A stretch of DNA of 64,000 bases from Babylonia areolata (lineage: Eukaryota > Mollusca > Gastropoda > Neogastropoda > Buccinidae): NCBI RefSeq assembly GCF_041734735.1, contig NC_134878.1, forward strand, positions 18,198,202 through 18,262,201, in the 5' to 3' direction. Positions 35,125 to 49,880 of this stretch are shown here, in pieces. Position numbers and translations under genes: made by a program. Within the stretch, counting starts at the first letter, position 1. Each line of letters opens with the position of its first letter. The notes under the pieces are model-generated. The model had not been told where the DNA came from and did not search any database. It was given only the letters and a program-made list of their open reading frames with translations.

Positions 35125-38100
35125 AAGTGTCTTGTTTTCTGATATTTATGAAACAAAACACAAAAAGTAAAGTAATTCAGGTTGAAAGTCTTGTTTATAT
35201 GGGACAGTGAATGGGGCACCAATAATACTACAAACACACCCACATATCCCACCTACCTTACATTTGCCTTGTCCTCCAACTTGGGGGGAAAAAAGGTTAT
35301 GCCTGTCTTTCTTTTTCATCTTTGAAGCAGGACAAGAAAGCTACTCAAAACATTATTTCTGTCCCTTTTTGTGATCTTTACATTTTTTTATGCAAGAAAG
35401 GAAAGCTACAAAAAGCAGAATTCCTGAATCCTAGTTTTTGCTATATTATTTTTTTTATTAGAACTCATGACTTTTGTTACTATACCAACAAAAGACAAGC
35501 CTTTGACAGATAGTCTGGAGCATGACAATATTATTTCAGTTTGTGATGTCTGACAAAAAATATTCATTACAAGCAAATGCAGGCACTATTTCATGACAGA
35601 TTTTCAGCATCCCTGCCATTCCTGAGTTTCCATAAGTCACACAAATGTTCCTCTTCATGCCAGGTTATACAGACATCAAGGAGTCAGCAATGTCAGAGAA
35701 GTTTACTTATTTCAGAACAAAGCAGCCAGTAAAATGCATTCAGCACCTGATGGGCTATGATTCTGGAATTTCACAGATAAAACGAAATGTGTAGCAGATT
35801 AAATGAGTTTGAAGGACAGTACAAAGGTGTGCAAAATTTATGATGAAAAAAAAAGGTTGGATGAAATATTAATGGAAATGAACTGAAAAAATGTCAAGAA
35901 TAATGTAAAGCAATCTGCTGGGTATGTGCAGGTTCTCTGACAGTGACAGAAATGCTGACACATTTCTCAGTTTGAAGCAACAGGAAGAAAGCACCACAGA
36001 TTCAAAGATGACAGCTGACATTGGTTATTGATACAAGACTGGTTAAATACATTTTGACTGGAAGGGAAAACAATGTAACACGCACAACAAATGTTCTGAT
36101 GCTGTTTCTTTAAAAGTCCAAGGCTCACATTATCATTTTCTGTACAACTAACTAGTCATTATGATATAGACATTATATAACAACAGTTCAAATACAAATT
36201 TTTCCCATATGACTAACAATTCAAGCAAGCAATAAGACAAAAACTGAAGTGTCAAGATACATTTGACATCTTGAGTAAATCAGGTAACTGGGTTACAGAC
36301 AACAGAATGTTGAGACAATCTGCAAAATAATCAATATAGTGTATATTGTGAACAGAAGCAGGCTGTTACATATTAAGATAATTAATCCCAATAAAAACTG
36401 GGATCTGTAATATTTTGTTTACATATGACAGTCATGCATCTGTAAGATAATACAAACATATCTGCATTAACTGTGTTACCTGACAGTTTTGGACCTTGTG
36501 TCAGAAAATGTGAATTTTGCTCTCTCAGTTCTCAATAGTTCAATGCACATGATGCAAACCAAATTTCTAATGATCAGAAAATATATGTTGTTGACAAGTA
36601 CAGAGCAAATTTATTATAAACCATGCAAATATCTTGTCCCAAGACATACAGTGCATAAAAAATCATTCTGATTCTGTAAAATCCAGAAAACTTTATCCAC
36701 AGCTATTTGGAAGAGTGCAAATGATTCTTGTTTGTGGTCTGATATTGATCAGCAAATATCCAAGCGTGCAGAGATCAAAGTTAACAGAAAGAAGACAACT
36801 GTTTTACTACTGTTACAAACTCTACAAACAAGCATTTCCCCCCTAATTAAACCATGAGTAACTTGACGCTTTCCAAGCACTGATACACAAGCATTGTTAA
36901 AATAGATATAAAATTGCTGCACTTATGCAGCATGTTAAATCACTAAAGTATTGGTAAATACAAGTATGATGAGTTTGTTGGGAAAACAAACAATGACTGT
37001 TGTTGTGCATGTTTTCCAATCTGGATCATGGAAGGTTAAACCACTGTACATGTTTTGCCAGATAAGAAATAATGGTGGGGCTTTTTCTTTTGAATCTGTA
37101 TGCTTTTAAGTATCGTTCACAAGTTCACACAGACAAACAGTGAATATCTCTCTCTATATAACACATCAATCACAGACAAAGGCAGAGTGTTCAACTTCTA
37201 CACTGAACGCTATCACAGTTGCTTAATTCTGTTAGTTAGCCTGTACAAATCTTTATATACACTCTTCCTGTAGTCATCACTGAGGCATAATAAATTGCAA
37301 ATAAAAGTTGTAACACTGCTACAATGTGCTGTTTAATCACAGATACATAAATACTTCACAAGATCAGGATGTATACAAACTTGAGAATCTAAGTACAAAC
37401 TGTAAAAAAGGACAAACATATACATAAACAAACTTTTTCATAGTACATTATGGCATGGAAAAAAATATCAGAAATTGCAGCTTAGATTGTACATTTATTG
37501 GAAGAATCACAGCTTTGACATTGGGTACATGCACTCAGTTGTACAGTCGCTAGGCATTCACTTGATTTATACACAACCATTAGCACATTCACTTTTTAAT
37601 TATTTTTTGCCATAAGTGGTGTATGCACAAGACACATTCACAAAGAAATAAACTGATCCCCTAGATAAAGTGTTGGAGTCCTACACTGCAGGCATCTTCA
37701 AGAAGTTTTCATTCAGTTTATTTATACATTCACCAAATGACGCATTCACCAACTTTTCTAATAAACTGTACGTAACTCATAGGTTGCACTTATATAATTC
37801 TCAATATTGACTGCTATATCCACAAAGCTTTATTTAACTACACATACTTCACCGTGACCCACTAGTGCAGACTACGGGTATTCTTGATTATTCAAAAAGT
37901 GATTTATACAGTATTTCACTTCTTATGTACTAAAAGAAAAAATATATACAGGTACTGAATTTCCACTGGAATTGTTAATAAAACTGGTATCTATAGTAAC
38001 TAACTGAGTTTAACGAATCAATATACAGCGTGTTTTTTTAGTTTTCATGTTAATTATCCATGAAATGGTATGTCAGCTGAATTTTTATTAGCTTTGTTCT

Positions 38101-39756
38101 TTAACTGGAATATTGACTTTGTTTCAGTTTGAATTACTCACAGTGATACATGATTTTCATTTGGTCTGGCAATACAAACTCTCTCTGAAATAAACATTTA
38201 TCACTTGAACTGTACTTCCAATAGGATGGATTCAACGATTTTGTCCCGAATTCACATTCAGTATTATTTTTATGTTATTAAGCACAAGAGGGCATCGACA
38301 CTTTACTACATCATATTGTCATGAAAGGACCCAATATCATATTCTCAAAGTCTGAAATGGATTGCATCTTGCCTTCAGCAAAACAGTTCAACATTGGAAG
38401 ACTGACTTAAAATTTGTTACTGTATTAAAGAACTGCTTGCACATTTACATACAGTGACTGTGTACAACATATTACTGCTTTATAAATTGTATCACTTTTT
38501 TTTCCAAGCAAAGGTTCAGAGTATATATCAAATGATACGAAAAGATTGAAGGTTTTTGATAGACTTAGAAACACTTCAAAGTCCTGTCTTTCGCCTCAAA
38601 AATATCTCACAACCATGCCCCCCATCTCTCCACCCCCCTGACCTCATCTCCCACCACTCCCACCAAAACAATGTGTTTTGCTACTGAATCACACTATCAC
38701 TTTGATGTGAGAAAAAGATCTCGCCTGTCCAGGCCAGCAGCCACACAGAAGTGGAGTAAGTCAAAGTAAACCTCCTTGTGTCATCTCTCTCTGGGTTTCT
38801 GCAATCAGCTTTAGGTTGATGTCAACTACCTTCCTAGATTCCACCAAGTTCAGGGTTCTGAAGTCCTCAAATATTTCCCCAACAATCCGATACCCAGGCA
38901 CAACTTGTGGCGTGCATGACTCACAGAGCTGCAGTCCACAGGTGTGCTGACACATGCTGAGGGATGATCTTCATGAAAATCATGAGGGGCATTTAACTGA
39001 CAGATAGAGAGCTTATCATGTTTTTGGTGGTGGTGTTTTTTGTTGTTGTTCCTTTTAACACAATTTTGTTTCAAGTTCCTCAGTGAAGAGGTCTTATAAC
39101 TGTCCTCATCTTCTGAAGCCCGTTAATTTTTCTCTGTTTTTCCTTAACATTCAAACCTCTCAGAATGGTATGTTATCATTGCCAAACTTCCTGTCTTCTC
39201 AAACTTTGGAAAACCTGTCACCATTGTAAAATCAGTCTTAATGTCCACACAGACTGAGATATAGTGGTGGATAGCACCTGTTGACTATATTTGAAGCAGT
39301 ATGTACCAGACTATATAAGTGTGGCAATTTTTCAAAATCTGTCGCACAGGCGGTGTTGTATACCTGGTGAAATGTCAAGATAAAAGAAACATTGTTCACA
39401 GTTCACAATGGTTCAGTCCATCAGTATTAAGAGCCTGACTACAAGAACCCAACAAATACACATACTTTTTGATGATGATCTCAGTTCTTTCAAGTAGTTA
39501 CTCTGGCTGAATCAATTTTGTCAAGAGGGTCTAATGACAATGGCAACCCTCTACCAGTTTTTAAGGCCAAAAACCTGTTAGACACTTCCACATAGAAGGA
39601 ACATTACACAGTTCACATATTGTGAAATCAACCAGTGTAATCCTCACTCCATTCTCACATCAACCGTCATTATGAAAGAGGATAGGCGCAAAGGATGGCA
39701 TTAGATGTTCAATAAGTTGTTGTAAATGAAATCATAAAACAAAAACACAAAAAAGG

Positions 39757-39780
39757 GGGGGGGGGGGGTGGAAAGGGGAA
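39757..39780. repeat. G homopolymer-rich tract
   Basis: A run of about 13 G followed by TGG. Similar G or C runs occur at 13764, 14898, 52407 and 53580. Confidence 0.85.
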
Positions 39781-41088
39781 AGGAACTTGACTCAACAAAA
39801 ACAAATACAACAATGAAACACTGACCAGATTTCTGATCTAAAACAACACAGGCATAAGTGAAAAGGATATGAGAAAGGAGTACGGGGATCAGACGTGTGA
39901 ATAAAATATACAATCATGTAATCAACCTGTGAGGGCAGCCTTTTCAGTGTACAGATCTTCTACAAATTCATTTCACTGATGTATGCCCTTTCACTGTCCC
40001 GAAAATCACATACAGGACAAAACCAAACAGAGCAGCAATTAATGTATTTACAACCCAAAGACATAATGAGATTCCTGAAAAGGAATTAACCATATTTGTT
40101 CCTCACAAAACTACACCCTGTTCAAAATCAAGAGTTGTTAAAGTCACAGATGAAAGAATTGTACAGTTTTTTTGCTTTTGATATGAAAATAAATAAAGAG
40201 TGCAACAATACAAAAGACAACAACAAAAAAAATCACATCAGTTATTTGAAACTGATTGTGCAATGTTTTTTAAGTTATAAAAATAAAGAAAGAGTGCAAC
40301 AGTGCAAAAGACAACAAAAAATCACAACAATTAAAAAAAAAAACAAAAAAAAAAACGGATTGTACAATTTAAGGTTTGCCTTGTTATTGGATATTCATTG
40401 AAGATCACGAAATCACAGAACTTAAACCCTGATGATGCAAGAGGATGGAGTGTGGAGAATAAGTGTCAAATCAAGCCTTTGTGAATCCAGACAAGCCTGA
40501 TAAATGAGAAACACAAGTGAGACTGATCTTGGAGCTCTCAGAAGCAATATTCACCCCCAAAAGTATGGAAATTATATATTTGACCATTTCACAAAATCTG
40601 ACACCAGACTGTTAGGAATTCACAGACAATAATCAAAATAAATTCACTGTACAGACACCTTTTGCATTGATAAAAACTCAGACTTAACTGGACAATCATC
40701 ATTCAGCCATAAGAACAGAAACGATATAAACAATAATAACCATACTTTTTTTTTCATCAAGTAGAGATGCTGACAAACAGCTGAAAGAGAAGGGCTTGGG
40801 AGAAATAAAAACATAAGCCATTCAACATCTTTTGTTAAAAAAAAAAAGAAGCAGAAGAACAATGATAATAAACAGTTTCTAAAATATGTATATATATTTA
40901 TATATTTATATATATGTATATATATAAAATCACACACCAACTGCATCCTCAAACCTTTAACAACACAGCTGATGATGATATGCCGTTCCTCCCTGAAGTC
41001 TTCAGCCGACGACAGTGCTAGGAACGGTGGCCACTGGAAGGAGAGAGGGTGGAGAGGTGGTAGCTGGGTTTTCTAATCTGACTGTGGG

Positions 41089-41200
41089 TCAGGAACCTGA
41101 ATCCGCTGCGCGGTTTGAGTAGATTTTGCTGTAGCGCTGGCTGAAGGTGTGTGGGTTCCACTGGTTCGGGGGGCCTTTCAAGTCGCGGCCCGCTAGGTAC
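41089..41200 (-). CDS. Unknown gene, last coding exon
   Basis: Acceptor CCCCTGTGCAG. 37 codons from YLAGRDLKGPPNQWNPHTFS to RAADSGS and TGA. Phase matches exon 6 across a 6.9-kb intron. Confidence 0.75.
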
Positions 41201-44200
41201 CTGCACAGGGGCCAAGCAGAGAGAAGGCTCTGAGGACACGTCCTGCATTGGGGCTTGTTGGTTTCCTTGTTGTTGTTTGTTTTTGTTGTTGTTGGGGTGT
41301 TTTTTTTTCAGAAAACAAATGTTAGAAATTATAGTTTAGAAAAGAAGCAACACATTCATTAATCGATCGACCAATCAATAAATATGTTAATTGTTGTAGT
41401 AGTAGTATATTGATAAAAAGAATATAAACAAAAACTTAGAAATTGTACTCTAATAAAAAAAAAAAAATTTAATTTAAGCAACACATTTATTAATAAATCA
41501 ATAAAAATGTTAATCAGAGTTCTTATTGTAGTAGTAGTAATAGTATATCAATAAAAAAATTTTTTTTAAAGAAGACACAAAATGAAAAATACACGTAACT
41601 AACTCTGGTAAACAAAAGTCTCCTTAGTTCCAATTCAGAGAACACATAGTTTGACAAACCAAAAGGCACATTTCTTATCTTGGGTCATGACATCCTCTCC
41701 CCAACAGCGTGTCTTCTAACAGTTATTGTGAGCCCCCAGATTTCAAGGGAGCATTAAGTGGAGAAAAATAGAGCAGGGTAGGCAGAGGGACGTAACTGAA
41801 AATTAGCACAAGATAAACCAGCACAGATTTCTCTTCAAGTTTTAGAATCTAATCAATAAGGCCAGCACTGTAACCGTCACTGACTTCTTCTCCCTCCCAA
41901 ACTATTAAAAATCTTATAATGATCTTTTAATTATCTTTTCTTTTCTTTTCTTTCTTCTTTTTGCTTTATGCATTTGTGGACTTCTGTTCCAATAAGATTG
42001 GGCTTTTATGCATATGACCATTTTTACCCCGCCATAATATAGGCAGCCATATTCTGTTTTTGTGGGCTGCCTTTATGTTCTGCCTTTTCTTTAAAATCGG
42101 TTTACACACTGAACTCTGCGTAGGGGCCAGGAATGGGCTGAAAAATGTGCCTCTCCTGGGACCTAACCCTACATCCTCCCAGTCATCAGTCCACAACACT
42201 AACCACTTCACCACCATTGCTGGTTGTTTTATTTTGTTTTGTTTGTGCTGAGTGTTTGTTTTTACGGTTTTGTTTTACAGTGTTCACAAATAAGACATCT
42301 TAAAAACAAAATGTATTGCCACTGCAACATTGTTTTCAAGGCAGGCACGCCAGAAATATGCAAGCATAAAAGAAAAATACATAACCACACAGACACACTA
42401 CCACTAAGGAAGACAACAAGCCAAGATTGGGAAAGAATTGCCAAGTTTTTTTGTTTGTTTTTTTTATCTGTGGTCTTTGTCTTTGACAGTCAAAAATAAA
42501 ACCCACAAAGAAACAAGGTATGCCTTTGATAAATACCAGTACTTTTAATGAGCTCTCATATATAGTTACCAAAAGATTGTTTATCACCCCCTTGAGTACC
42601 CCAGGGTGGAAATTTCCATCCACTTCTGGTGTGCAAAAAATGTGCCCCATGATAGAAATATCTGTTTGCATCATTGTATAAATTTACCTTTCTCAAAATC
42701 AATAAATTTATGTGAAATTGTCATAATTGGGTGGTGTGTTCATTATCCTTTCAGAAAAGAATATATTATAAATACCTTCTGTCTGTAGTTTGCATGCTGA
42801 ACATTTTTTTTTCTTTTAACATAATCATTACTCTCCATGACCAATAATCCCCAGGCAAAGAATTGGAACAGAGCATAAGACAGGCTTGGCACTGAAAGAG
42901 TTAAGATCAGTGTTACATAGTTCACTGGTTGCAGATCTTGCACATCAAAAGCAACAACAACAAAAACAAGAGAGGCAAGGCCTTCAAGACTCACTTGTGA
43001 TACACTTTTTTTAAAAATCCAAGCTTTTTATGTATTGAGTATAATTTCAAAATGTAATGTTTAAGATGAGAAAGATCAGTTTAAAGCGAATTAAGTCCCC
43101 TAGCATTAATTACAGAGTAATTTCCCTTTTTTACTATCTGCACCAAAACGCTTGCAAAATAAAGAAAACTTCCATGCTTAGCAAAAGAAGTTCCTGTTTG
43201 AACAAAAAATGATAATAATGACTGCTCTTGTTGTTGCGTCAGAAAATCAGATCAAAGTGCCAAGTTTAGAGAATACAAAAAATATAAATATAACAGTAAA
43301 TGCAGTTTGCATATAATTAGGCTTTTTTTTTGTGTGTGTGTGCCCATCCCAGAGGTGCAATATTGTTTTAAACATGATGACTGGAAAGAACTGAATTTTT
43401 CCTATTTTTATACCTAATTTGGTGTCAACTGACAAAGTATTTGCAGAGAAAATGGCAATGTTAAAGTTTACCACGGACACACAGACACACACACACACAC
43501 ACACACACACACAACCGAACACCGGGTTAAAACATAGACTCACTTTGCTTACACAAGTGAGTCAAAAAACAGAAATGAGCAAACAAAAAAGAAAAGAAAG
43601 AATTTTTTTTTTTTAATATTGATGAATATACTGAAATAGAACGAGAAAAAAAAGAATATACCCTATGTATGTAGATAACCTCAGTAGTGAATTTTGGTAA
43701 GACTTTCAACAAATCAAATCTTCCCTATATATGTGCCCTATAGGACTGTACAGAACTTGCATGAGGAAATTGGAACCAAACAATGGAGGGTCATTGTTGA
43801 TGCAACTTTAGGAATGAAGCTCAACTTTCCTTACCATCACTGCAGGTGTTTGTATCTCTTGGGCCTGGTTGATGCCAGGCTATGTTACGAAAGGAAGCAT
43901 AAAGTATAGCCTTACTACACAGTCCGGAACCTTAAATGACCATCACTGTGGCATCGTCATCATCCTTATAATCATTCAAATATAGGAGGGTGAGAGAAGA
44001 AAAAAAAACTGTCCCCAATTCTTTGCCCTTTCTTGCCCTGCTCCCATGGTGAGCCCCTCTACACAGCCACATCAGGCTCCTCTGCCGCAGTCCCAGTGCT
44101 AGTAGTCCACAAGGAAATCTCAAAGATACGTCTTATGCCCATTCTTTTTATCGTCTCCAACATACAGTTTTCAAAGACTTTTTTTTTTTTCAGATCAATG

Positions 44201-47200
44201 TTACACACTTCATATAGCAACAGATCTCGCTCTCTGAAACCAGCAGTATACCAACACTACATGTGTCTGTATCGCTTGGGTCTGGTTGATGTCAGGCTGT
44301 ATTATGGTACGTACACATGAAAAATATTATCACTGAACGTCTTATCATCGTTACAAGTCAGCTCACTCTGAAGACAATCTTGTGAACAAGTTCAGAAAAT
44401 TTGTTTTCAACTACTGTCAGAAACGTCATCACCTGGAGAGATAAATCGGTGTCTTGTTCCTTTTCTTTTTTTTTCAAACATTGTCATTCAAATTTATAAG
44501 ACATTAATTAATCATATAATAAATAACATAAATAGATAAGATAAAAATAAATTTGAAAGCATAAATAAAAACAGTAACTACGAAATGTTTGTAAGGAAAA
44601 AGAAAAGACAATGCATGCAATAGTGTCTTGTTTCGTTTTGTTTCCTGACTTTTTTGGGGGGAGGGGTGGAGGGGGAAGGGGTCTCATAAACCTTGTTAAG
44701 TTTTAATTGACAATTAAAATTGATTCTCTGATGGGTGCAATAGCCGAGTAGTTAAAGCACTGGACTTTCAATCTGAGGGTCCCAGGTTCAAATCTCGGTA
44801 ATGGTGCCTGGTGGGTAAAGGGTGGAGATTTTTCCGATCTCCCAGGTCAACTTATGTGCAGACCTGGTAGTGCCTGAACACCCTCAGTGTGTATACGCAA
44901 GCAGAAGATCAAATATGCACGTTAAAGATCCTGTAATCCATGTCAGTGTTCAGTGGGTTATGGAAACAAGAACATACCTAGCATGCCAACCTCCAAAAAT
45001 GGAGTGTGGCTGCCTATATGGCGGGGTAAAAAATGGTCATGCATGTAAAAGCCCACTCGTGTCAGAGTGAACGTGGGAGTTGCAGCCCACAAAGAAGAAG
45101 AAGAAGAAGAAATTGATTCTGATTCTAATGTCCTCAATTCTGATTTCCCAACCTTTTAACCCTTGGGCCTAATTTCTGTCTCAGTCTCTGGTGTTGGTGG
45201 CAGATTCATGGAGGGACTGTCACTGGAGGGTTATAGTGGCAGCCTTCACTCCAGAAGGGCACTCACTCAGTCTGGCTCAGTGACTATGGAAACCTAGTCA
45301 TCAGCAGGGACTCAGAATGTGGTGTCCTTCATACGCTGAATAAGAACTGGCATATGGACCAGCACCAAAGTGACACAGCAGAAGTGCAGGGTATGGCTTC
45401 ATGACCTAACATTGATTGCTACTGGCATTAAAACTGTAGCACATGAGCCCACATGTAATGTGTGTGGGGGACTCAGAATGAATGGTTTGAGAGTATCATC
45501 TCTGAAATGGTGCTGACAATGGTGCAGCAGAAAACAGCAACAACAGCTGAGAAGCGGCATGGTGTTAAACTAAACCTCTCCAATCTGTGTGTACATCTAA
45601 GAGAAACAAAGAAAAATAAATTAAGCCAGGCTTGCTTCTATTTCATTTTTTCCCTATCTCCAACCATTGAAAGTAGCCCTTTGGAAAAAAAAAAAAACAA
45701 CAACAACAAAACCCAAGCTGGTTAGCACATTTTCTGTTTATCCTCTTCAGTGTCAGGTTATATTTTGGCTTGTGCTTCCTATTTGCCAGGCGTTTTGGGG
45801 TTGTGGAGGAGATCATTAACAAAAAAACCTAAAAAAACTGTAGTATGCAAACTACAACAATGTATACATAACCAATACTTTTCAGAAAGGAAAATGAACA
45901 GACTATCAAATTCTGTTAGTTAGAAGTTCATTCAACACAATGACTGAAAAAACACATCCTTCAATTGCAGCTCCTGCCTGTGTCATGTCCACTCCATGCT
46001 CACACTCAGACAGGTTAACAAAGAGGTTAACAAGGACCCCGCTGGCCCACTGTGCAGGAGGAGGGTGAGCACAGTTCATAAGTTCACTATCTCCCTCCCT
46101 ACCCAGAATAAGTGGAAGGTTTGTATTTGAATTCAACTCCTGATCAGCCACAGAGCTATATGACCTGCCCCACTTTCTCTCCTTTGCTGGCTACATCCAG
46201 CTCTTCAGCTACCCCCACCCTCCCTCCTCTCTGTAAATCATCATTTTAACATTCAGTCACCTCAAGCGAACCATCCAACAAGATTTTCCTGCACCTTGCA
46301 CTCGATTCATTGCCACCAATGACTTATAAAGCTTCTGCAACATCTTGGATGACAATGTCTGAATTTTGTCGTTGTAACACACTGCTTTTTCAAGCCACTA
46401 GGGTAAGGCTGTGGTTTGTCATCCGCCATTTTGAAACCATGATGAGGGCAGGGGGTATTGACAATGACATCCAGAAACCATCATACAGAGTGTGATTGGC
46501 TCTTGCTTCTTCTGAATAATTAAAATAGACATTTCAAGCTTTCTGACTGGTGGCTATTGGGACATATGAATTTTAAAATAGAACTGTAAAAAAAATCCTG
46601 AAATGACTGATGTATATGTACATCATCGGGCAAATAGCGAAGCATTTTTGCAGACGTATATACATATCATGAGGCTCTGAAGAGGTTAAATTTATCTCCC
46701 TTTCAAACCGCACTCATCCATGCAGTCATTATTCAAAAAAGACACTTGATTTACAAAGTTACAATCATTAACGCCATGTTAAAATTACACTTTTTTATGA
46801 CATGGTGAACAAAGGTGATTTAGGCATCAGCAAGTCCATGTTTATCTTGGATGCCAGTAATATTTTCCTCTCTGTCCCACAAGTTGCTGCCGAGATTCAA
46901 ACCACAGATCTCAACAGAACCTAAGGGTAGAAGCCCTACATATTAACCCCTTGACTACTGAGCTGTTTAACTAATAGCAAATACTAAACTCGAGCACTCA
47001 TCTAGCCAATATTGTGAAGTCTTCCAACTGCTTGTTGATGTTTAGAACAAAAATGTACACTACGTCTTTATATTTCAAATGCTACAGTCATCCCTTTAAA
47101 AAAAATCTACTCTTATAGGTATTAGTAAAGAAGTGATGAAGCATTCTATGGAAACAAATCTATAATCAACTACATATACATAAGAAAGCCATAACCAAAA

Positions 47201-47861
47201 GTAAAATTTTAAAATCAAAGACAAGTTTTTCTTTACTCACATGAATGCCTTGAACTAAATAACATTCTCTGAATCAGAATACAAATCATTGATTAATACT
47301 GAAATGAAATAAAATTCAAAATCAAATCTGTTCAACTGAACTTATTCAACACTGAAATGAATTTTTTTTTTTTTTAATCTGTTCAAGTTCACTTATTTCT
47401 AGCTTATTTGTTTTCACTCGTTCCATTTTCCAAAAAAACAGCATAACTACCAAGCAAAGTACTAAATACTGTTAGGTAATCTAAAAAAAACACAGTGTGG
47501 ATAATGTAAATACATGTGCTCTGTTTATAGGCCACAATAAACTTGATATTGTGGGAGAAAGCCTTGTGTAGATACAGAGGGCACAATACAAAGAAAGCAA
47601 ACAAAATATATGGTTTGTGAAACAACAAAAGAAATCCAACCAGATAGTGGTGGTGGCTGTTTTTTTGTTTGTGTTTTTTTGCAAGAACATGTGCATGTAT
47701 GCACATTCTCAAGAACACGCACACACATGTTCACATGCAAACACATTCACACAAACACACACACACACACACATACACAAGCATACATCATAAATATAAC
47801 AAAGGGTACATGAATGCAAATACACTCGCACAAATATCACACACACACACACACGAATGCA

Positions 47862-47903
<42 letters not shown>

Positions 47904-49827
47904 TATACACCACCATCATCACTGCTGAACAGTTTCAGTTTCAGTAGCTCAAGGAGGCGTCACTGCATTCGGAAAAATCCATATACACTACACCACATTT
48001 GCCAAGCAGATGCCTGACCAGCAGCGTAACCCAACCCGCTTAGTCAAAGATCAAAAAAGTAAGCCAGTAAAAAATTAAAAAAATAAAATAAAGAACCCTC
48101 CTTACCCGTTGCTGCGTCCCTGAGGAGCGGGACCATCCTCCCCGTGGTCTGAGGGTGGAACCCCCGGGGCGCTGCCACTCTTGGCTTCGGCGGCGAACTG
48201 GTATACGATTAACAAGCAGTCCCGGCAGAGTTGGACAATCCTGCGGCAGCAGTTCATCTCTGTCTCGCTGACTAACTCGGTACTGCGGCTGAATATGGTC
48301 TCCCATGAATTCCTGCCAGCACATGGATATAGAAACAGTGCTTTAAGTAACGGAAGGAAATAAATGTGAGCTGAAAACCAGATTCACTCATTGATTTTTT
48401 TTATTTGGATTATTGAGTTTTTAGACTGATTTACGCATCGGTTTGTTGACTTAAATTACATCCAAATATGTGAGACTAACACAAGAACAATAAAAATATG
48501 ATCAACCAAGATGGGATTGTCTTTCCTGACAGCTTAACACAAGAAAATGTTTTAAAGAGTGATCTCCTGTTAAGAGTCTGGTTCAGTGATTGTCAGCTTG
48601 CGCATGTTAGAGACTTTCTCTGCAGATGGCAACCAGGGTTCCCAAGCCTGATGTGTGGCCAAAGTATAAAGCAACCATCACTTGCTTTGTGTGTAACCAC
48701 ACTGTGCCTCTCTTGTGGAGGACATAGACAGCAGCTGAAGACCCTTTGGAGATAACCAATTCTTCTGAAGTATTTAATTCTTGTATTGCCAATTGATTTC
48801 AGTTTTCTTCCAGCTGAAGCCATTTCTTTAAAAAAAGAATAAAAAAATAAATAAAAACTGTATACTTTCACTCTTTAATTTGGAGCTGGCTGTACTGATT
48901 CAAAACACTGGAACAGTCCTTTTATTTATTTATTTATTTATTTTAAAGGTAACAATGTTTTTACTAAAGCAAAATATTGTATCCTAATTTAGAATGCCCA
49001 GCTAGCTGATTACAGTCCAAATACACAAAGACAATGAACAAAGCTAAAAAGAAAAATCCAAATCACAAAAAAATAATTTACTTTTCTCAAGGTAACTAGG
49101 CTAAATATTAAACAAGTAGATTTATGCTTTGTGACAGTGATTAACCTCATCATCACCACCATCCTCCTCCTTCACCACAATGTGTCAATGTGTGTATATA
49201 TGTACAGAGAGAGACACAGACAGAGATCACAAAAATATAAAGGGTCTTCAGTTTCCATTATATTGTCACACCAGTATGTATATGCACCCATAACACAACA
49301 AATGCTTATACCATATAATTTAGCATGAACTATCTACCAGTATGATAGTATAGAATGGTACAAAGAGGATTAAAATGATCTGTTACATGAAATATCAGTA
49401 ATACTAATGTTGGAGTATATGTAACAAAGCATCAATACAAATCTGTGCACACTGGAACCCATGGCAGAAGTTTGTATATTTGGTTAAAGATAGTCATGGT
49501 TTAAACTTTGTAATCAATTCACAAACTGATCAGTACAGCTGTTTTATTGCATGTCTCTTCATTACTGATGATATCAGAAAAATCATATCTGATGTGTGAC
49601 TGAGCTGATGGATAAATTCACAAAATAAGCTGCTTTCAATGCATGCAAGCAGTACTGCCATATGCTTTTCTGTCAACACAACCTGTCCTTCAGCAAAAGT
49701 TACTTGCATTCACTGTTCAAGGTACAAGCATACCAAAAGAGGTGCGTGTTATTTGGTTTGCTTGCTGAAGTTGTTGTTCAAAGTGTATACTATAATCTGT
49801 GAAAGGTATCAGCAGAGACATAGAAAT

Positions 49828-49880
<53 letters not shown>

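Larger units (their letters stand above)
33660..41088 (-). other. Possible 7.4-kb 3' UTR of the next gene
   Basis: Unusually uniform AT-rich sequence with few microsatellites and no recognised exon or element apart from small repeats. The reverse strand has AATAAA (TTTATT at 33660-33665). Its plainness against the repeat-rich rest, directly after the stop at 41089, suggests a very long 3' UTR. Inference only. Confidence 0.35.
41201..48105 (-). other. Intron of the unknown gene, 6.9 kb
   Basis: Repeat-rich, no exon seen. It holds a duplicated A/T-rich segment (41347-41560), SINEs, an inverted-motif element and a piggyBac-like element. 45160-45700 holds nothing I can name. Confidence 0.7.

Noticed and set aside
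38761-39074. Reverse ORFs with Cys residues
   Set aside because: Short, overlapping in two frames, no known motif; inside the presumed 3' UTR.
42546-42900. A further TTAA element ending GGCACTGAAAGAGTTAA
   Set aside because: Only one end is convincing; no matching inverted end was found to the left.
47669-47947. His/Thr- or Cys/Val-rich ORFs over CA/GT tracts (also near 3000-3330, 5115-5645, 21400-22640, 49700-50020, 51160-51490, 57600-58600, 61000-61250 and 62070-62480)
   Set aside because: Pure dinucleotide repeats read as HTHT or VCVC peptides.
48498-48871. ORFs on both strands near 48.6 kb as an extra exon
   Set aside because: Neither fits between exons 5 and 6 of the unknown gene, which already join in phase; no known motif.
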